10,266 bases of DNA from Thermoprotei archaeon. GTDB lineage: Archaea > Thermoproteota > Thermoprotei_A > Sulfolobales > Desulfurococcaceae. The notes under the pieces were generated by a model that ran no database searches, had not been told where the DNA came from, and saw only the letters and a list, made by a program, of their open reading frames with translations. Positions 1-7,592 of the stretch are shown here, one piece after another; the first letter of the stretch is position 1; each line of letters begins with the position of its first letter. The stretch lies in the NCBI GenBank assembly GCA_003661825.1, contig QMWW01000026.1, forward strand, positions 1-10,266, written 5' to 3'. Position numbers and translations under genes: made by a program.

Positions 1-6
1 GCTCTT

Positions 7-1353
7 TTACCGTGCTAGCTCCCTAGACTTAGCTCTTTTTCTAACATACTTAGCTTTTCCAGGCTCTCCTACTAGCTCGCGATCCTTTAGCATGAGCTCT
101 CCATTTATGACTACGTGGATCGGTGTACCATAGAAGTACAGTCCATCCCAGGGACTCCAGTCTACTTTGTGGTGGTGTTTAGTAGAACTATACTTCACGG
201 GCTTTCTCGTATCTATGACAACTAAATCAGCATCACACCCTACGCACAACTCCCCCTTACTAGGATAGATCCCCATGATCCTCGCAGGGTTGCGGCTGGT
301 TACATCGATAAATCTCTGGAAACTAATTCTCCTCTGAAGCACGCCATACGTGTAGAGAAATGGGATCATTACCTCGAGACTCGGTATCCCGCTCCAAGCG
401 CTCCATACATCTGCTTCTTTGAGCTCTCGAGGTGCTGGAGCGTTATCACTTGCATATGCTTCTATGAGGCCTTCTGAGAGAGCGTTCCACAGCTCTTCCC
501 TATCTTCGCTAGACTTAATAGTAGGTGCTACTTTAAGGTAGGATCCATATCTATCAACATCTCTATGCGTAAAGTATAGGTGGTGAGGGCATACCTCGCT
601 TGTTATCCTAGCTTTCCTCCTCTTTAAGAGAGCTATAGCTTCTACTCCCTCTTTGCTGCTTAGATGTGCTATGTGTACATGTGCACCTACATCTAGCGCT
701 ATATACCCTATTCTGAGGATTGCTGATGCCTCCGCGTACCCTGTTCTGTGTAGATGCCATGCTAGGGGGTCGTTCTGTACCCTATACTTTGCTTCCCCAT
801 ATGCTACTAGAGCATCGTCTTCCGCATGGATCACGGCTACTCCATTCACGTTTGCTATGGTTTCTAGGATAACTGGATAATACAACTCATCGGGTTTAAA
901 GGGCCGGGTGGTGAACACCTTATAGCCTCTGATCCCTTCTTCAGCAAGCTCGATTATCCTCTTGTAGTTGTTCTCGTTAAAGAAGCCAGCAATAATCCCA
1001 TAGTTTACATAGGAGTTACGGGAGGCCTCTCTGATCTTTTCCTGGACAGCGCTCTTTGTATCCACGAATAGGCGTAGCGGCATATCATAGATAGTAGTTA
1101 TTCCACCGTAGAGAGCAGCTAAGCTCCCGGTTCTCCAATCTTCATTATCTCTGTATTCCGGGTCGTAGACGTGTGCGTGCATGTCTATGCCTCCTGGTAT
1201 AAGGGGTTGGTGGTAGGCATCGATCTCCTGATCTGCTTCTCCAGGTTTAGTCTTAGATATAGCTTTTACTATTCCGTCCTCTACGAGAACGTAGGCTTCT
1301 GTGAATTCATCGCCAACCAGGATCTTCGCGTTACGGATGAGTATGCTCTTCAT
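7..1353 (-). CDS. Cyclic amidohydrolase, allantoinase/dihydroorotase-like
   Basis: This 448-residue protein belongs to the amidohydrolase superfamily (dihydroorotase/allantoinase/hydantoinase group), cytosolic enzymes that hydrolyse cyclic amide rings with a binuclear metal centre. All expected metal ligands are visible: H59 and H61 in an HxH motif, K145 (the lysine carboxylated in hydantoinases and allantoinases), H176, H230 in a HIAHLSS motif, and D303 in an ASDNAP motif. The ATG start gives the usual short N-terminal beta-sandwich segment before HxH, and length is normal for the family. An automatic pipeline would probably call it dihydroorotase (pyrC), but the three residues that bind the dihydroorotate carboxylate are replaced (Y63, L93, A307). 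The DMPL motif and the SDNAP...ELK...SGI stretch look more like allantoinase. The substrate is therefore undetermined. It lies 139 bases downstream of leuS on the same strand, with no pyrimidine genes in the window. Confidence 0.85.
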   Translation of the reverse strand: MKSILIRNAKILVGDEFTEAYVLVEDGIVKAISKTKPGEADQEIDAYHQPLIPGGIDMHAHVYDPEYRDNEDWRTGSLAALYGGITTIYDMPLRLFVDTKSAVQEKIREASRNSYVNYGIIAGFFNENNYKRIIELAEEGIRGYKVFTTRPFKPDELYYPVILETIANVNGVAVIHAEDDALVAYGEAKYRVQNDPLAWHLHRTGYAEASAILRIGYIALDVGAHVHIAHLSSKEGVEAIALLKRRKARITSEVCPHHLYFTHRDVDRYGSYLKVAPTIKSSEDREELWNALSEGLIEAYASDNAPAPRELKEADVWSAWSGIPSLEVMIPFLYTYGVLQRRISFQRFIDVTSRNPARIMGIYPSKGELCVGCDADLVVIDTRKPVKYSSTKHHHKVDWSPWDGLYFYGTPIHVVINGELMLKDRELVGEPGKAKYVRKRAKSRELAR

Positions 1354-1432
1354 CCTTAGTTGCCCACATACCGGGCTATTAGCTTCATCTACGTCTAAAC
1401 AAACAGCGTATACGTAGGCATAGTATAGTGTG

Positions 1433-1438
1433 TTATAA
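1433..1438 (-). promoter_or_regulatory. Possible amidohydrolase promoter (TTATAA)
   Basis: Within the 139-base gap upstream of the amidohydrolase, TTATAA is the best TATA-like element on the minus strand, giving a leader of about 55 bases. A TATACT nearer the gene is an alternative. No convincing Shine-Dalgarno precedes the ATG. Confidence 0.2.
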
Positions 1439-1457
1439 CGGTGCTATATTAATTACT

Positions 1458-1462
1458 AAAAA
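1458..1462 (-). terminator. T-run downstream of leuS
   Basis: Read on the minus strand, TTTTT occurs about 30 bases after the leuS stop codon and just after a GC-containing palindrome (AAACCGGTTT, 1460-1469, partly overlapping). A short T-run is a typical archaeal termination signal. It would separate leuS from the amidohydrolase, though it is short. Confidence 0.3.
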
Positions 1463-1492
1463 CCGGTTTAGGGGACTATTTCTTTCTACCCT

Positions 1493-4402
1493 CTACTCTA
1501 TGTAGAAACCGGGTTTCAGCGGATATGCTTTATCGGCTTTAGGAATATTCTTTTCCCTTGCTTCCTCCTCCCATAGTATATCAACAGATAGCCCTATTCT
1601 ACGCTCAATATATTCTCTGGCTTCAACAAGGACTTGGTACTCCTTCTCGGCTGTGGTTAAAGCTAATCTAGCATCAGGGCTTCTTCTGTACTGCTGAATG
1701 ACTAGCAAAATCTCCTTCTCTCTCCCAGCTAAACCGTGCTTCTCTCTCATAGTTTTAATGACTTCTTTGTAACTTTTACCCTCGATAAGCATTCTAATGA
1801 CTTCTCTTTTCCAGGGACTAGCAACTATTATGTAGACGTGTCCCTTCACAGGCTTCACAACGTTTAAGACGTTCTTGAGGTCATCTATAAGGTCTTTGAC
1901 CATATCTTCTAATACCTCGGCTTCTTCGTTAATAGACTCTGGAACTATCCTAGGCCAGCTATTAGTTGATAGGAATCCTTTACCTCCCATCCACTCCCAT
2001 ATCTCCTCTGTAACGTGGGGTATAACTGGATTTAGCACTTTAACCCACTTGTCAAGGAAGTTTTTGACCATGCAGATAGCCTTGTCTTCTCCTACTCTCT
2101 CTCGGTAGTAGTCTATAGCAGATAGTACTTGGTAAAACGCTTTCTGTATATACTCTCGTACCTCCACTCTCTCCAGCGAATTAGTAGCTTCTAGTAGCAG
2201 CCTGTTGACTCTAGACGTAAACCATTTATCAACCATTAAGCTGGGATTTTGATCGCTGCACTTAGCCTCGACTGCTTGTTTAGCTAAGGATACGAATCTC
2301 CGTAGAGAATCGAGTACAGTAGATACTTCTTTCTCTCTCCAGTCAAGCACGGAGTCTAAATTGGCTGCTCCAGCGGCATATAGCCTGAAGAGATCTGCTG
2401 AATACCTCTCGGCTATGTCCCTTAGAAGTATAACGTTTCCTTTACTCTTACTCATCTTGGCTCCTTCCCTGATCACCAGTTCGTTAAGCGTTATCATTCG
2501 CGGCCTCTTATCCGGCGGGAAAAGCGCTACGTGGTGATACACGTAGAACGATAAGTGATTACTTATATGCGCGATACCCGTGTGCCGCTGGTCGACTGGA
2601 TACCAGTACGTGAACTCTTTCCTCATATCCTCTAGGGCTTTAACCGGGATCCCTGTCCTTGACGAGATCTCTGTAGGATCTCCTACCCCGTAGAACACGT
2701 AGTCGAATACCATAGGCTTAAGCTGCTCTGCCCTTATACCGTATCTCCTAATTATGTGTACAATGGTGTAAAAGGCCATGTAGATCGTTGAATCGCTTAG
2801 GCTCTCAATGATCCAGTCCGGGTCGAATGGGAGCTTTGTACCAATACCTCTTCTCCTAGCACAGGGTCTGCGCTCAAGCCAGTCTATAGCGTTTAGCATC
2901 TCCTTCTTATACTTATCTGGCACTATTAGGAGCTTTTTATCTACATACTCTCTGGTTTCGTTTTTCCACCATGGAATAGAGTAGTCTATGAACCATTGTC
3001 CCCGGATCTTGGCTACTATTATCTTTCCGCCAGAGCGGCAGAATGCTTTCCTGTTAAGCTCGTAGAAGGGGAACGCGCTATTTTCTCTAAATAGCTTCTC
3101 TCTTATGAGCTCTTTGGCTTTGCTTACGGGTAGTCCGTTAAACTCTGGATCATCTACTTTCATCACGCCCTTATAGTATTGCTCTTTGTATACTCTTCGC
3201 GTAGCTTCTATGAGACGTGGATCGCGTTGACTCACTATACCCATTTCCTCTACTACAACTTTAGCGTGGTGGTCCTCGACTCCCTCTACTTCTATTATCT
3301 TTACGGGATTGATCTCATCCACTACGCTGGGATCTAGCCCGTATTCGCGTAGTTTCTCTGGATTCCGCTTAAGCTCCATTAATGCTACGTAATCGTATGG
3401 TGCATCACTAGGCTCGGAGTAGACTATGCCAGTAGCGTTGTCTGGATCTACGAAAGCAGCTGGTAGAACCAGCAGCTTTGAGCCTAGTGGCGAATAGACT
3501 TGTTTCCCTACGAGTTCCTTCCCGTACACGCTCTTAACTACTCTGATATCCTTATCCACGTACTGGTGCTGTAGCTTAGTTAACGCTTCTTCAGATACCA
3601 CTATCTTCTCTTTACCCCACTCTACTACAACGTAGCGGGCTTCAGGGTTAACCCATATATTTGTCGCTCCAAACAGTGTTTCGGGCCGTAGCGTAGCAGC
3701 TACTAGGTACGTGTTTTCCTCATCAACTAGCTTGAACTTAATAGCCGTAAACTCCAGTATTTCGACGGGATTCGTATCGGCATCGGCTATATCGTCTTCT
3801 CCCTCCGGCTGCCGGTGTAGTAAGCAGTAGGTGACTATGTGATCGCCGCGTTTAATAAGTCCTTTCTCTCGTAGCTTAAGGAACTGCCAAGTGACGAATG
3901 CGTTGTATATGTCTTCTCCTGTATGGAATCTCCTTCTCCAGTCAATACTATAGCCTAGTGCGTCAAAGTCTTTGTGAACTCTTTCAGCGAAAAACACGGC
4001 TAAACTCAGGGGGTCTTTAAAAGTCTCAATGATTTTTTCGATCTCGGCTGGGTCCTGTACATACTTTGAAACGTATTCTTTGTACCTTTTAACCTCTTTT
4101 TCATCGCCGCGAGCTATTCTCTCCGAAATAGCTAGTATGGGGGTTCCAGTTATGTGGAACGCCATTGGAAATAAGACGTTGAAGCCTCGGAGCCTCTTGT
4201 ACCTAGCGATTATGTCTCCAACGGTATATGTTCTACCGTGCCCAATGTGTAGTGGGGCATTAGTATATGGGTAGGGAACTGTTATGTAGAACTTGGGTTT
4301 ACCCGGAGCAGCTTCGGCTTTAAATACTCCGTGCTTTTTCCACAGTTCCTGCCACTTGGCTTCTACTCTACGGAGCCACTCCATAAACTTGCTATACTCC
4401 AA
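1493..4402 (-). CDS. leuS: Leucyl-tRNA synthetase, archaeal/eukaryotic type
   Basis: Class Ia aminoacyl-tRNA synthetase that charges tRNA-Leu in the cytosol. At 969 residues it is full length for the archaeal type. The Rossmann-fold ATP signature HIGH is at residues 52-55 and KMSKS at 649-653. The CP1 editing domain that hydrolyses mischarged tRNA is intact, with a threonine-rich TLRPETLFG at 237-245 and the conserved editing Asp probably D337 in an APYDYVAL context. The anticodon-binding helical domain follows KMSKS, and the chain ends in the archaeal C-terminal extension (PLKPGFYIE). The TTG start is chosen because a GGGTG Shine-Dalgarno lies six bases upstream; the ATG at codon 7 (4382-4384) is the alternative and removes only a few N-terminal residues. 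The gene follows lysS and a glycosyltransferase on the same strand after a 116-base gap, so it may have its own promoter. Confidence 0.98.
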   Translation of the reverse strand: MEYSKFMEWLRRVEAKWQELWKKHGVFKAEAAPGKPKFYITVPYPYTNAPLHIGHGRTYTVGDIIARYKRLRGFNVLFPMAFHITGTPILAISERIARGDEKEVKRYKEYVSKYVQDPAEIEKIIETFKDPLSLAVFFAERVHKDFDALGYSIDWRRRFHTGEDIYNAFVTWQFLKLREKGLIKRGDHIVTYCLLHRQPEGEDDIADADTNPVEILEFTAIKFKLVDEENTYLVAATLRPETLFGATNIWVNPEARYVVVEWGKEKIVVSEEALTKLQHQYVDKDIRVVKSVYGKELVGKQVYSPLGSKLLVLPAAFVDPDNATGIVYSEPSDAPYDYVALMELKRNPEKLREYGLDPSVVDEINPVKIIEVEGVEDHHAKVVVEEMGIVSQRDPRLIEATRRVYKEQYYKGVMKVDDPEFNGLPVSKAKELIREKLFRENSAFPFYELNRKAFCRSGGKIIVAKIRGQWFIDYSIPWWKNETREYVDKKLLIVPDKYKKEMLNAIDWLERRPCARRRGIGTKLPFDPDWIIESLSDSTIYMAFYTIVHIIRRYGIRAEQLKPMVFDYVFYGVGDPTEISSRTGIPVKALEDMRKEFTYWYPVDQRHTGIAHISNHLSFYVYHHVALFPPDKRPRMITLNELVIREGAKMSKSKGNVILLRDIAERYSADLFRLYAAGAANLDSVLDWREKEVSTVLDSLRRFVSLAKQAVEAKCSDQNPSLMVDKWFTSRVNRLLLEATNSLERVEVREYIQKAFYQVLSAIDYYRERVGEDKAICMVKNFLDKWVKVLNPVIPHVTEEIWEWMGGKGFLSTNSWPRIVPESINEEAEVLEDMVKDLIDDLKNVLNVVKPVKGHVYIIVASPWKREVIRMLIEGKSYKEVIKTMREKHGLAGREKEILLVIQQYRRSPDARLALTTAEKEYQVLVEAREYIERRIGLSVDILWEEEAREKNIPKADKAYPLKPGFYIE

Positions 4403-4408
4403 TTAAAA

Positions 4409-4413
4409 CACCC
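4409..4413 (-). promoter_or_regulatory. leuS ribosome binding site (GGGTG)
   Basis: On the minus strand GGGTG lies six bases before TTG 4402 and supports that codon over the ATG six codons downstream. Confidence 0.5.
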
Positions 4414-4475
4414 TTACATAGCCTGAGCTAGATGCCGAAGCTATATTGGGTATTCATTGTGTTGCTGTAAAATAA

Positions 4476-4485
4476 CCTTTATACC
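4476..4485 (-). promoter_or_regulatory. Possible leuS promoter (GGTATAAAGG)
   Basis: The 116-base gap between the glycosyltransferase stop and leuS holds a minus-strand GGTATAAAGG, which would start transcription about 50 bases before leuS. CCAATATAGC at 4439-4448 is a second candidate, giving a leader of about 15 bases. Neither has a strong BRE, and leuS could also be read through from lysS. Confidence 0.25.
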
Positions 4486-4518
4486 GCCTACTTCTGGCCG
4501 TAAACCACACGAATCTGT

Positions 4519-5256
4519 TTACCGAGTTCTCTTCAGTTTCCTTTTTAGGCTTAGGATGTGTATGAACCACTTAGCTATATCTCTTAATCCTAGCTTGCTC
4601 TTACCAGCTGTTCTATCGATGAACGTTATAGGGGCTTCTACTACCGTGTAGCCCGAGTACAGGAGAGTCAGTAGGGCTTCTATTACCCATTCATAGCCAC
4701 TAGAAGAAACACTACCTACTACTCTTTCAGCAGCTTCTCTGGAGTAGACTCTGTAATTGCTTGTATGGTCAAGTATATTTGTTCTATGAACAACTCTTAT
4801 CAATGTATTAGCTACTCTACTTACTAGCCTACGCTTAAAGCTCCACCCCACAATCTTTCCTCCATCTACGTATCTACTGCCTTGAACTAAGTCGGCTGAA
4901 TCGATTCTTCTAAGCAGTACTGGTAGATCCTCAGGTCTGTGCGAGAAGTCGGCATCCATAGTCACTATGTGTGTAATCCTCGGATCGCTAAGTAGATCTC
5001 TCATACCAGTAGCTATAGCTGATCCTAAGCCTTGTTTCCTAGGTCTTACCAGGATCTTTACAAAGTTATGGCTACGGCTATACTCTGCTACTAGTTTAGC
5101 AGTGCCGTCTGGACTATTATCGTCAACAACTACTATGCGGTGCTCTATACCTATGCTCTTCATGGTTTCATGTATTTTATCGAGTAACCTAACTATGTTC
5201 TCTTTCTCGTTGTAGGTAGGGATAACGAATCCTACATAGACTGGCTTTTTGTACAC
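4519..5256 (-). CDS. Dolichol-phosphate mannosyltransferase-like family 2 glycosyltransferase
   Basis: A 245-residue GT-A fold glycosyltransferase of the DPM1 group, which transfers mannose or another hexose from a nucleotide sugar to a polyprenyl (dolichyl) phosphate for lipid-linked glycan synthesis. Visible motifs are the N-terminal nucleotide-binding strand IPTYNEKENI (12-21), DDNSPDGT (45-52), a DxD-type metal site MDADFSH (100-106, D101 and D103), QGSRYV (125-130) and the FIDRTAGKSKLG loop (212-223) typical of DPM synthases. There is no clear C-terminal membrane segment, so it resembles the soluble single-domain human DPM1 rather than forms with membrane domains; the basic C-terminus (KRKLKRTR) could aid membrane association. 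It starts at GTG with a perfect GGAGG seven bases upstream, inside the last codons of lysS, from which it is separated by a single base. Donor sugar specificity cannot be read from sequence. Confidence 0.92.
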   Translation of the reverse strand: MYKKPVYVGFVIPTYNEKENIVRLLDKIHETMKSIGIEHRIVVVDDNSPDGTAKLVAEYSRSHNFVKILVRPRKQGLGSAIATGMRDLLSDPRITHIVTMDADFSHRPEDLPVLLRRIDSADLVQGSRYVDGGKIVGWSFKRRLVSRVANTLIRVVHRTNILDHTSNYRVYSREAAERVVGSVSSSGYEWVIEALLTLLYSGYTVVEAPITFIDRTAGKSKLGLRDIAKWFIHILSLKRKLKRTR

Positions 5257-5257
5257 T

Positions 5258-6898
5258 CTACTTCCTCCTATACTCCGGGATTTTCTCGAAGTACCTAAGA
5301 GCTCTTTCCCTGCCTAGTAGAGCTAGTAGAGGAGCTGCTCTAGGACCGCTGTGCGTACCTAAGAATAACCTATAGAAGCTGTGGTATACCTCTCTCCTCT
5401 CTTTATTGCTGAGATTCAGCGTAGCTTGTATCATAGCATTTTTTATGCTATCCTCATCCCATTTATCGAGTTCTTCGAGCTTTCTCCCCATTTCAGCGAG
5501 GATTTCTCTGTGAAGAGGTGGCAGGGATTCCACTATCTCATTGCTAGGCTCAGGCAATAGCCGGACCCTCATATAGCTTGGTGCATACTTCTGAACCCAG
5601 TTCCACGCTTTCTCAATAGTCTCCAATATCCTCTTAACCCCGAACTCGCTCGGATTATCTGGTAGGTGTCCACTGCGCTTAAGCCTTTTAATGCCATCAG
5701 TGTTCCAGAGATGTCGGGGAACGACTTGTGAGAGTATGGCTAAGTGTGCATACGGTACTTGTTCAGGCATATACTTAGGAGGACTTCCACGGGGATAGCT
5801 GAGTTCGTAGCTCCTAGCTAGTAGTACTGCCTCGTCTTCATTGGCAACCTCCTCAACCCCGTAGTATACTCTCTCAGCTCTAAGGTACTGGTCGTAGTAC
5901 CTCGGTATACTAGCCATATCTATCGTGATCTTCTTCATAGGCGGGGTTTTCAACACTAAGAACCTGTATATGTGTGGATGAGCTACTTCGAGCCATTCAC
6001 GAGGAGTTACGCCTATGAATCCACTACTAGTCATATCGGCTTCTTCTCTACCTCTCCTAAACGTTACCCATTCGTAGGGGAATCCCTCTGGAGGCTCGAA
6101 TCCATAGATGCTTCTAGCTAGGTCGTTGCAGCTATCTCTACTACCTCCTGGTACGGCGTGGTCTTTACCATAAGGTTCGAAGTCTACTCCTAAAGCCCAC
6201 CATACCCCGACCCATTCTATTCTCCAGCTGAGCTTGCCTTCGGAGAGATCCGCTACACCGGTGTAGCCGCAGCCATGGCAACGGTACTTGATCTTGTGGT
6301 TCTCTACTATTTCTAATGCTTCCGTAGTACTTAGCCTACCGCAGTTTCTGCATATTGGTTGGAACGGGATCCAGTTCTCCGGGAGCTTCTTCCTCCCCCT
6401 ATATCTGTTAATAACTTCTCTTACGCGTTCTCTCAAGTCCAGGGTTTTTCCCGCGAATTCCCGGAGCTTATCTCTGTAGAGCTCAGATGTTAGTACGGGC
6501 TCTATAGCGCCGTCCGTAAACTCCTTTATGTAGGGGCCGAAGTCCTCCCAGAAGTGCTCAACCCAGTTCTTGTGGCAGCCATAGGGATCGGGTACACGTG
6601 TTAAAGGCCATCCGGTGTACTTCCTCGCGCTATCCGGGTCTTGGAATACGCTTAGCTGTCCTTTCTTTCCCTTCCATTCATCTACGACGTATAGGGTTAT
6701 GTATTGCTTTATCTTCAGCCCTTTTTCCTCTAGGATCCTACGCAGTACTTCACCGTAGAGGATCTCGCCACGGAGTCTACCGATATGCTGTAAGCCGGAT
6801 ACGCTTAATCCACCGTTGAAGACGTATACCTCTTTGCCACGCTTAGCGAGAGATACATATAGTTTCTCGGCGTACTCGTCGATCCAGTGCTTAGCCAT
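5258..6898 (-). CDS. lysS: Lysyl-tRNA synthetase, class I
   Basis: A 546-residue class I LysRS, the archaeal form unrelated to the class II enzyme of most bacteria and eukaryotes; it charges tRNA-Lys in the cytosol. Evidence: VSGLQHIGRLRG with the HIGH-equivalent HIGR at residues 38-41, a Cys4 zinc knuckle formed by C183/C186 and C207/C210, the WALGVDFEPYGKDH segment leading into the catalytic core, and a C-terminal helical anticodon-binding region (about 350-546). The KMSKS equivalent is strongly divergent, D-M-T-S-S-G at 288-293, with neither lysine of the canonical motif. The ATG start has a GGTGA nine bases upstream and a box A element at a sensible distance. It is the first gene of a minus-strand unit with the glycosyltransferase, whose ribosome binding site lies in the lysS C-terminal codons, suggesting translational coupling. 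Confidence 0.97.
   Translation of the reverse strand: MAKHWIDEYAEKLYVSLAKRGKEVYVFNGGLSVSGLQHIGRLRGEILYGEVLRRILEEKGLKIKQYITLYVVDEWKGKKGQLSVFQDPDSARKYTGWPLTRVPDPYGCHKNWVEHFWEDFGPYIKEFTDGAIEPVLTSELYRDKLREFAGKTLDLRERVREVINRYRGRKKLPENWIPFQPICRNCGRLSTTEALEIVENHKIKYRCHGCGYTGVADLSEGKLSWRIEWVGVWWALGVDFEPYGKDHAVPGGSRDSCNDLARSIYGFEPPEGFPYEWVTFRRGREEADMTSSGFIGVTPREWLEVAHPHIYRFLVLKTPPMKKITIDMASIPRYYDQYLRAERVYYGVEEVANEDEAVLLARSYELSYPRGSPPKYMPEQVPYAHLAILSQVVPRHLWNTDGIKRLKRSGHLPDNPSEFGVKRILETIEKAWNWVQKYAPSYMRVRLLPEPSNEIVESLPPLHREILAEMGRKLEELDKWDEDSIKNAMIQATLNLSNKERREVYHSFYRLFLGTHSGPRAAPLLALLGRERALRYFEKIPEYRRK
5264..5268 (-). promoter_or_regulatory. Ribosome binding site of the glycosyltransferase (GGAGG)
   Basis: A perfect GGAGG lies seven bases before GTG 5256 on the minus strand. 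It is embedded in the final arginine codons of lysS, which explains the one-base gap between the genes and fixes the GTG start. Confidence 0.75.
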
Positions 6899-6907
6899 TA
6901 AGATTTC

Positions 6908-6912
6908 TCACC
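6908..6912 (-). promoter_or_regulatory. lysS ribosome binding site (GGTGA)
   Basis: On the minus strand GGTGA lies nine bases before the lysS ATG, slightly farther than in the other genes of the window. Confidence 0.4.
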
Positions 6913-6948
6913 AACTCTCTTCCTCTACACAGTGAATAGAGTGTATCA

Positions 6949-6954
6949 AATAAA
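6949..6954 (-). promoter_or_regulatory. lysS promoter, box A-like TTTATT
   Basis: The minus strand reads AAAACCATTTATTTGAT. The A-rich stretch before TTTATT would serve as the BRE, and initiation about 26 bases later (near 6925) leaves a short leader of about 27 bases containing the GGTGA site. This would drive lysS and the glycosyltransferase. Confidence 0.4.
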
Positions 6955-7062
6955 TGGTTTTAGGGATCTAGGAGGAGGACTCTTCCTGAAGCCTGCTGTG
7001 TTAGCGAACATTGTATAGTGACTATGGGTGTAGAACTAGTTAGAGAAAGAAGTTTAGGCCTT

Positions 7063-7067
7063 GGTGA
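7063..7067 (+). promoter_or_regulatory. Ribosome binding site deciding the start of the 7073 gene (GGTGA)
   Basis: GGTGA precedes GTG 7073 by five bases. TTG 7061 and GTG 7064 are also in frame but overlap this motif and have no convincing Shine-Dalgarno of their own. Confidence 0.4.
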
Positions 7068-7072
7068 AGCTC

Positions 7073-7525
7073 GTGGCTGATAAAGATTCTAGGGAGTTTT
7101 ACCTCGGGGAGTCTACTAAGAGGATTAGGGAAGTAGCAGGGATCGAGGAAGTAACTATTAGTCAGTATCTTAATAGCTATGGAAGAATTAAAGACGTTGA
7201 AGTAGCAAAGATGCTTTTTAGCGTAATAGTGGATACCATTGTTCACAGAGAGAACATGAAGGCTGTTAAAAGAGTTCTTAACGAATTGATAAAGCTTGAG
7301 AAGACTTTACAGGAAAAGAAGCGCGTATTATCTGAGAAAGACGCAGAAGAGATGAAAAAAGCTATTGAAAAACACCTAAGAATCGAGAAGTACATGGCTT
7401 CCTTCTACAGAGAGCTCTCAGAAGACCTTAATCAGCCGGAGGTGCTTAGAGATATAAGAATATTTCAGGCAAACGAAGAGCTCCACCACAAAATACTCGA
7501 GAACTTGTTAAAGTACTACCTATGA
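7073..7525 (+). CDS. Uncharacterised small helical protein, possible ferritin-like fold
   Basis: I do not recognise the family. The 150-residue product is almost entirely helical and charged, with no signal peptide or membrane segment. Its second half resembles the rubrerythrin/ferritin-like pattern: a helix with E105 followed by Y and L at the usual spacing, then a helix ending in NEELHH, which supplies an ExxH pair (E135/H138 or E136/H139). The first half could supply helices A and B of a four-helix bundle, but at the matching point it has DTIVH (D54, H58), so one metal ligand would be missing. An iron or other metal role is therefore only inference. I chose GTG 7073 because GGTGA precedes it by five bases; the frame is open up to TTG 7061 (with GTG 7064), which would add four residues. 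It diverges from lysS and converges on the NAD-kinase-like gene. Confidence 0.75.
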   Translation: MADKDSREFYLGESTKRIREVAGIEEVTISQYLNSYGRIKDVEVAKMLFSVIVDTIVHRENMKAVKRVLNELIKLEKTLQEKKRVLSEKDAEEMKKAIEKHLRIEKYMASFYRELSEDLNQPEVLRDIRIFQANEELHHKILENLLKYYL

Positions 7526-7566
7526 TGAATCTCTTAGTATAAGTGTATCTATTGGCTCTAGTACTC

Positions 7567-7592
7567 ATTAGTAGTGTAAAGCAACTACTAGT
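7567..7592. terminator. Stem-loop between convergent genes, candidate bidirectional terminator
   Basis: ATTAGTAGT and ACTACTAGT pair over nine positions (one G-U) around an 8-base loop. The hairpin fills the space between the ferritin-like gene (ends 7525) and the NAD-kinase-HTH stop codon at 7593. There is no long T-run on either side, and archaeal termination relies mostly on T-runs, so function is uncertain. Confidence 0.35.

Noticed and set aside
653..880. Opposite-strand open frames inside the large genes (also at 1875, 4029, 4967, 6288, 6598 on the plus strand and 7040, 9121 on the minus strand)
   Set aside because: They are shadows of well-supported genes in other frames, with no motifs or start signals of their own.
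4469..4483. Plus-strand AAAATAACCTTTATA that looks like a good box A
   Set aside because: No plausible plus-strand gene follows; transcription would run antisense into the glycosyltransferase. The same bases read on the minus strand are a weak candidate promoter for leuS.
4500..4522. Inverted repeat GTAAAC...GTTTAC spanning the glycosyltransferase stop codon
   Set aside because: Arms are only six bases with an 11-base loop and no T-run after it, so a terminator cannot be supported.
6932..7018. 28-codon plus-strand ORF from GTG in the lysS upstream gap
   Set aside because: No Shine-Dalgarno, no recognisable motif, and it overlaps the lysS promoter element; likely chance.
7024..7080. 18-codon plus-strand ORF from ATG overlapping the start of the 7073 gene
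   Set aside because: It could be a leader peptide, but it has no ribosome binding site and no attenuation-like structure or codon bias.
7521..7575. ATGATGA resembling the C box of a C/D box guide RNA after the 7073 gene
   Set aside because: No CTGA D or D' box follows within the expected 50-60 bases.
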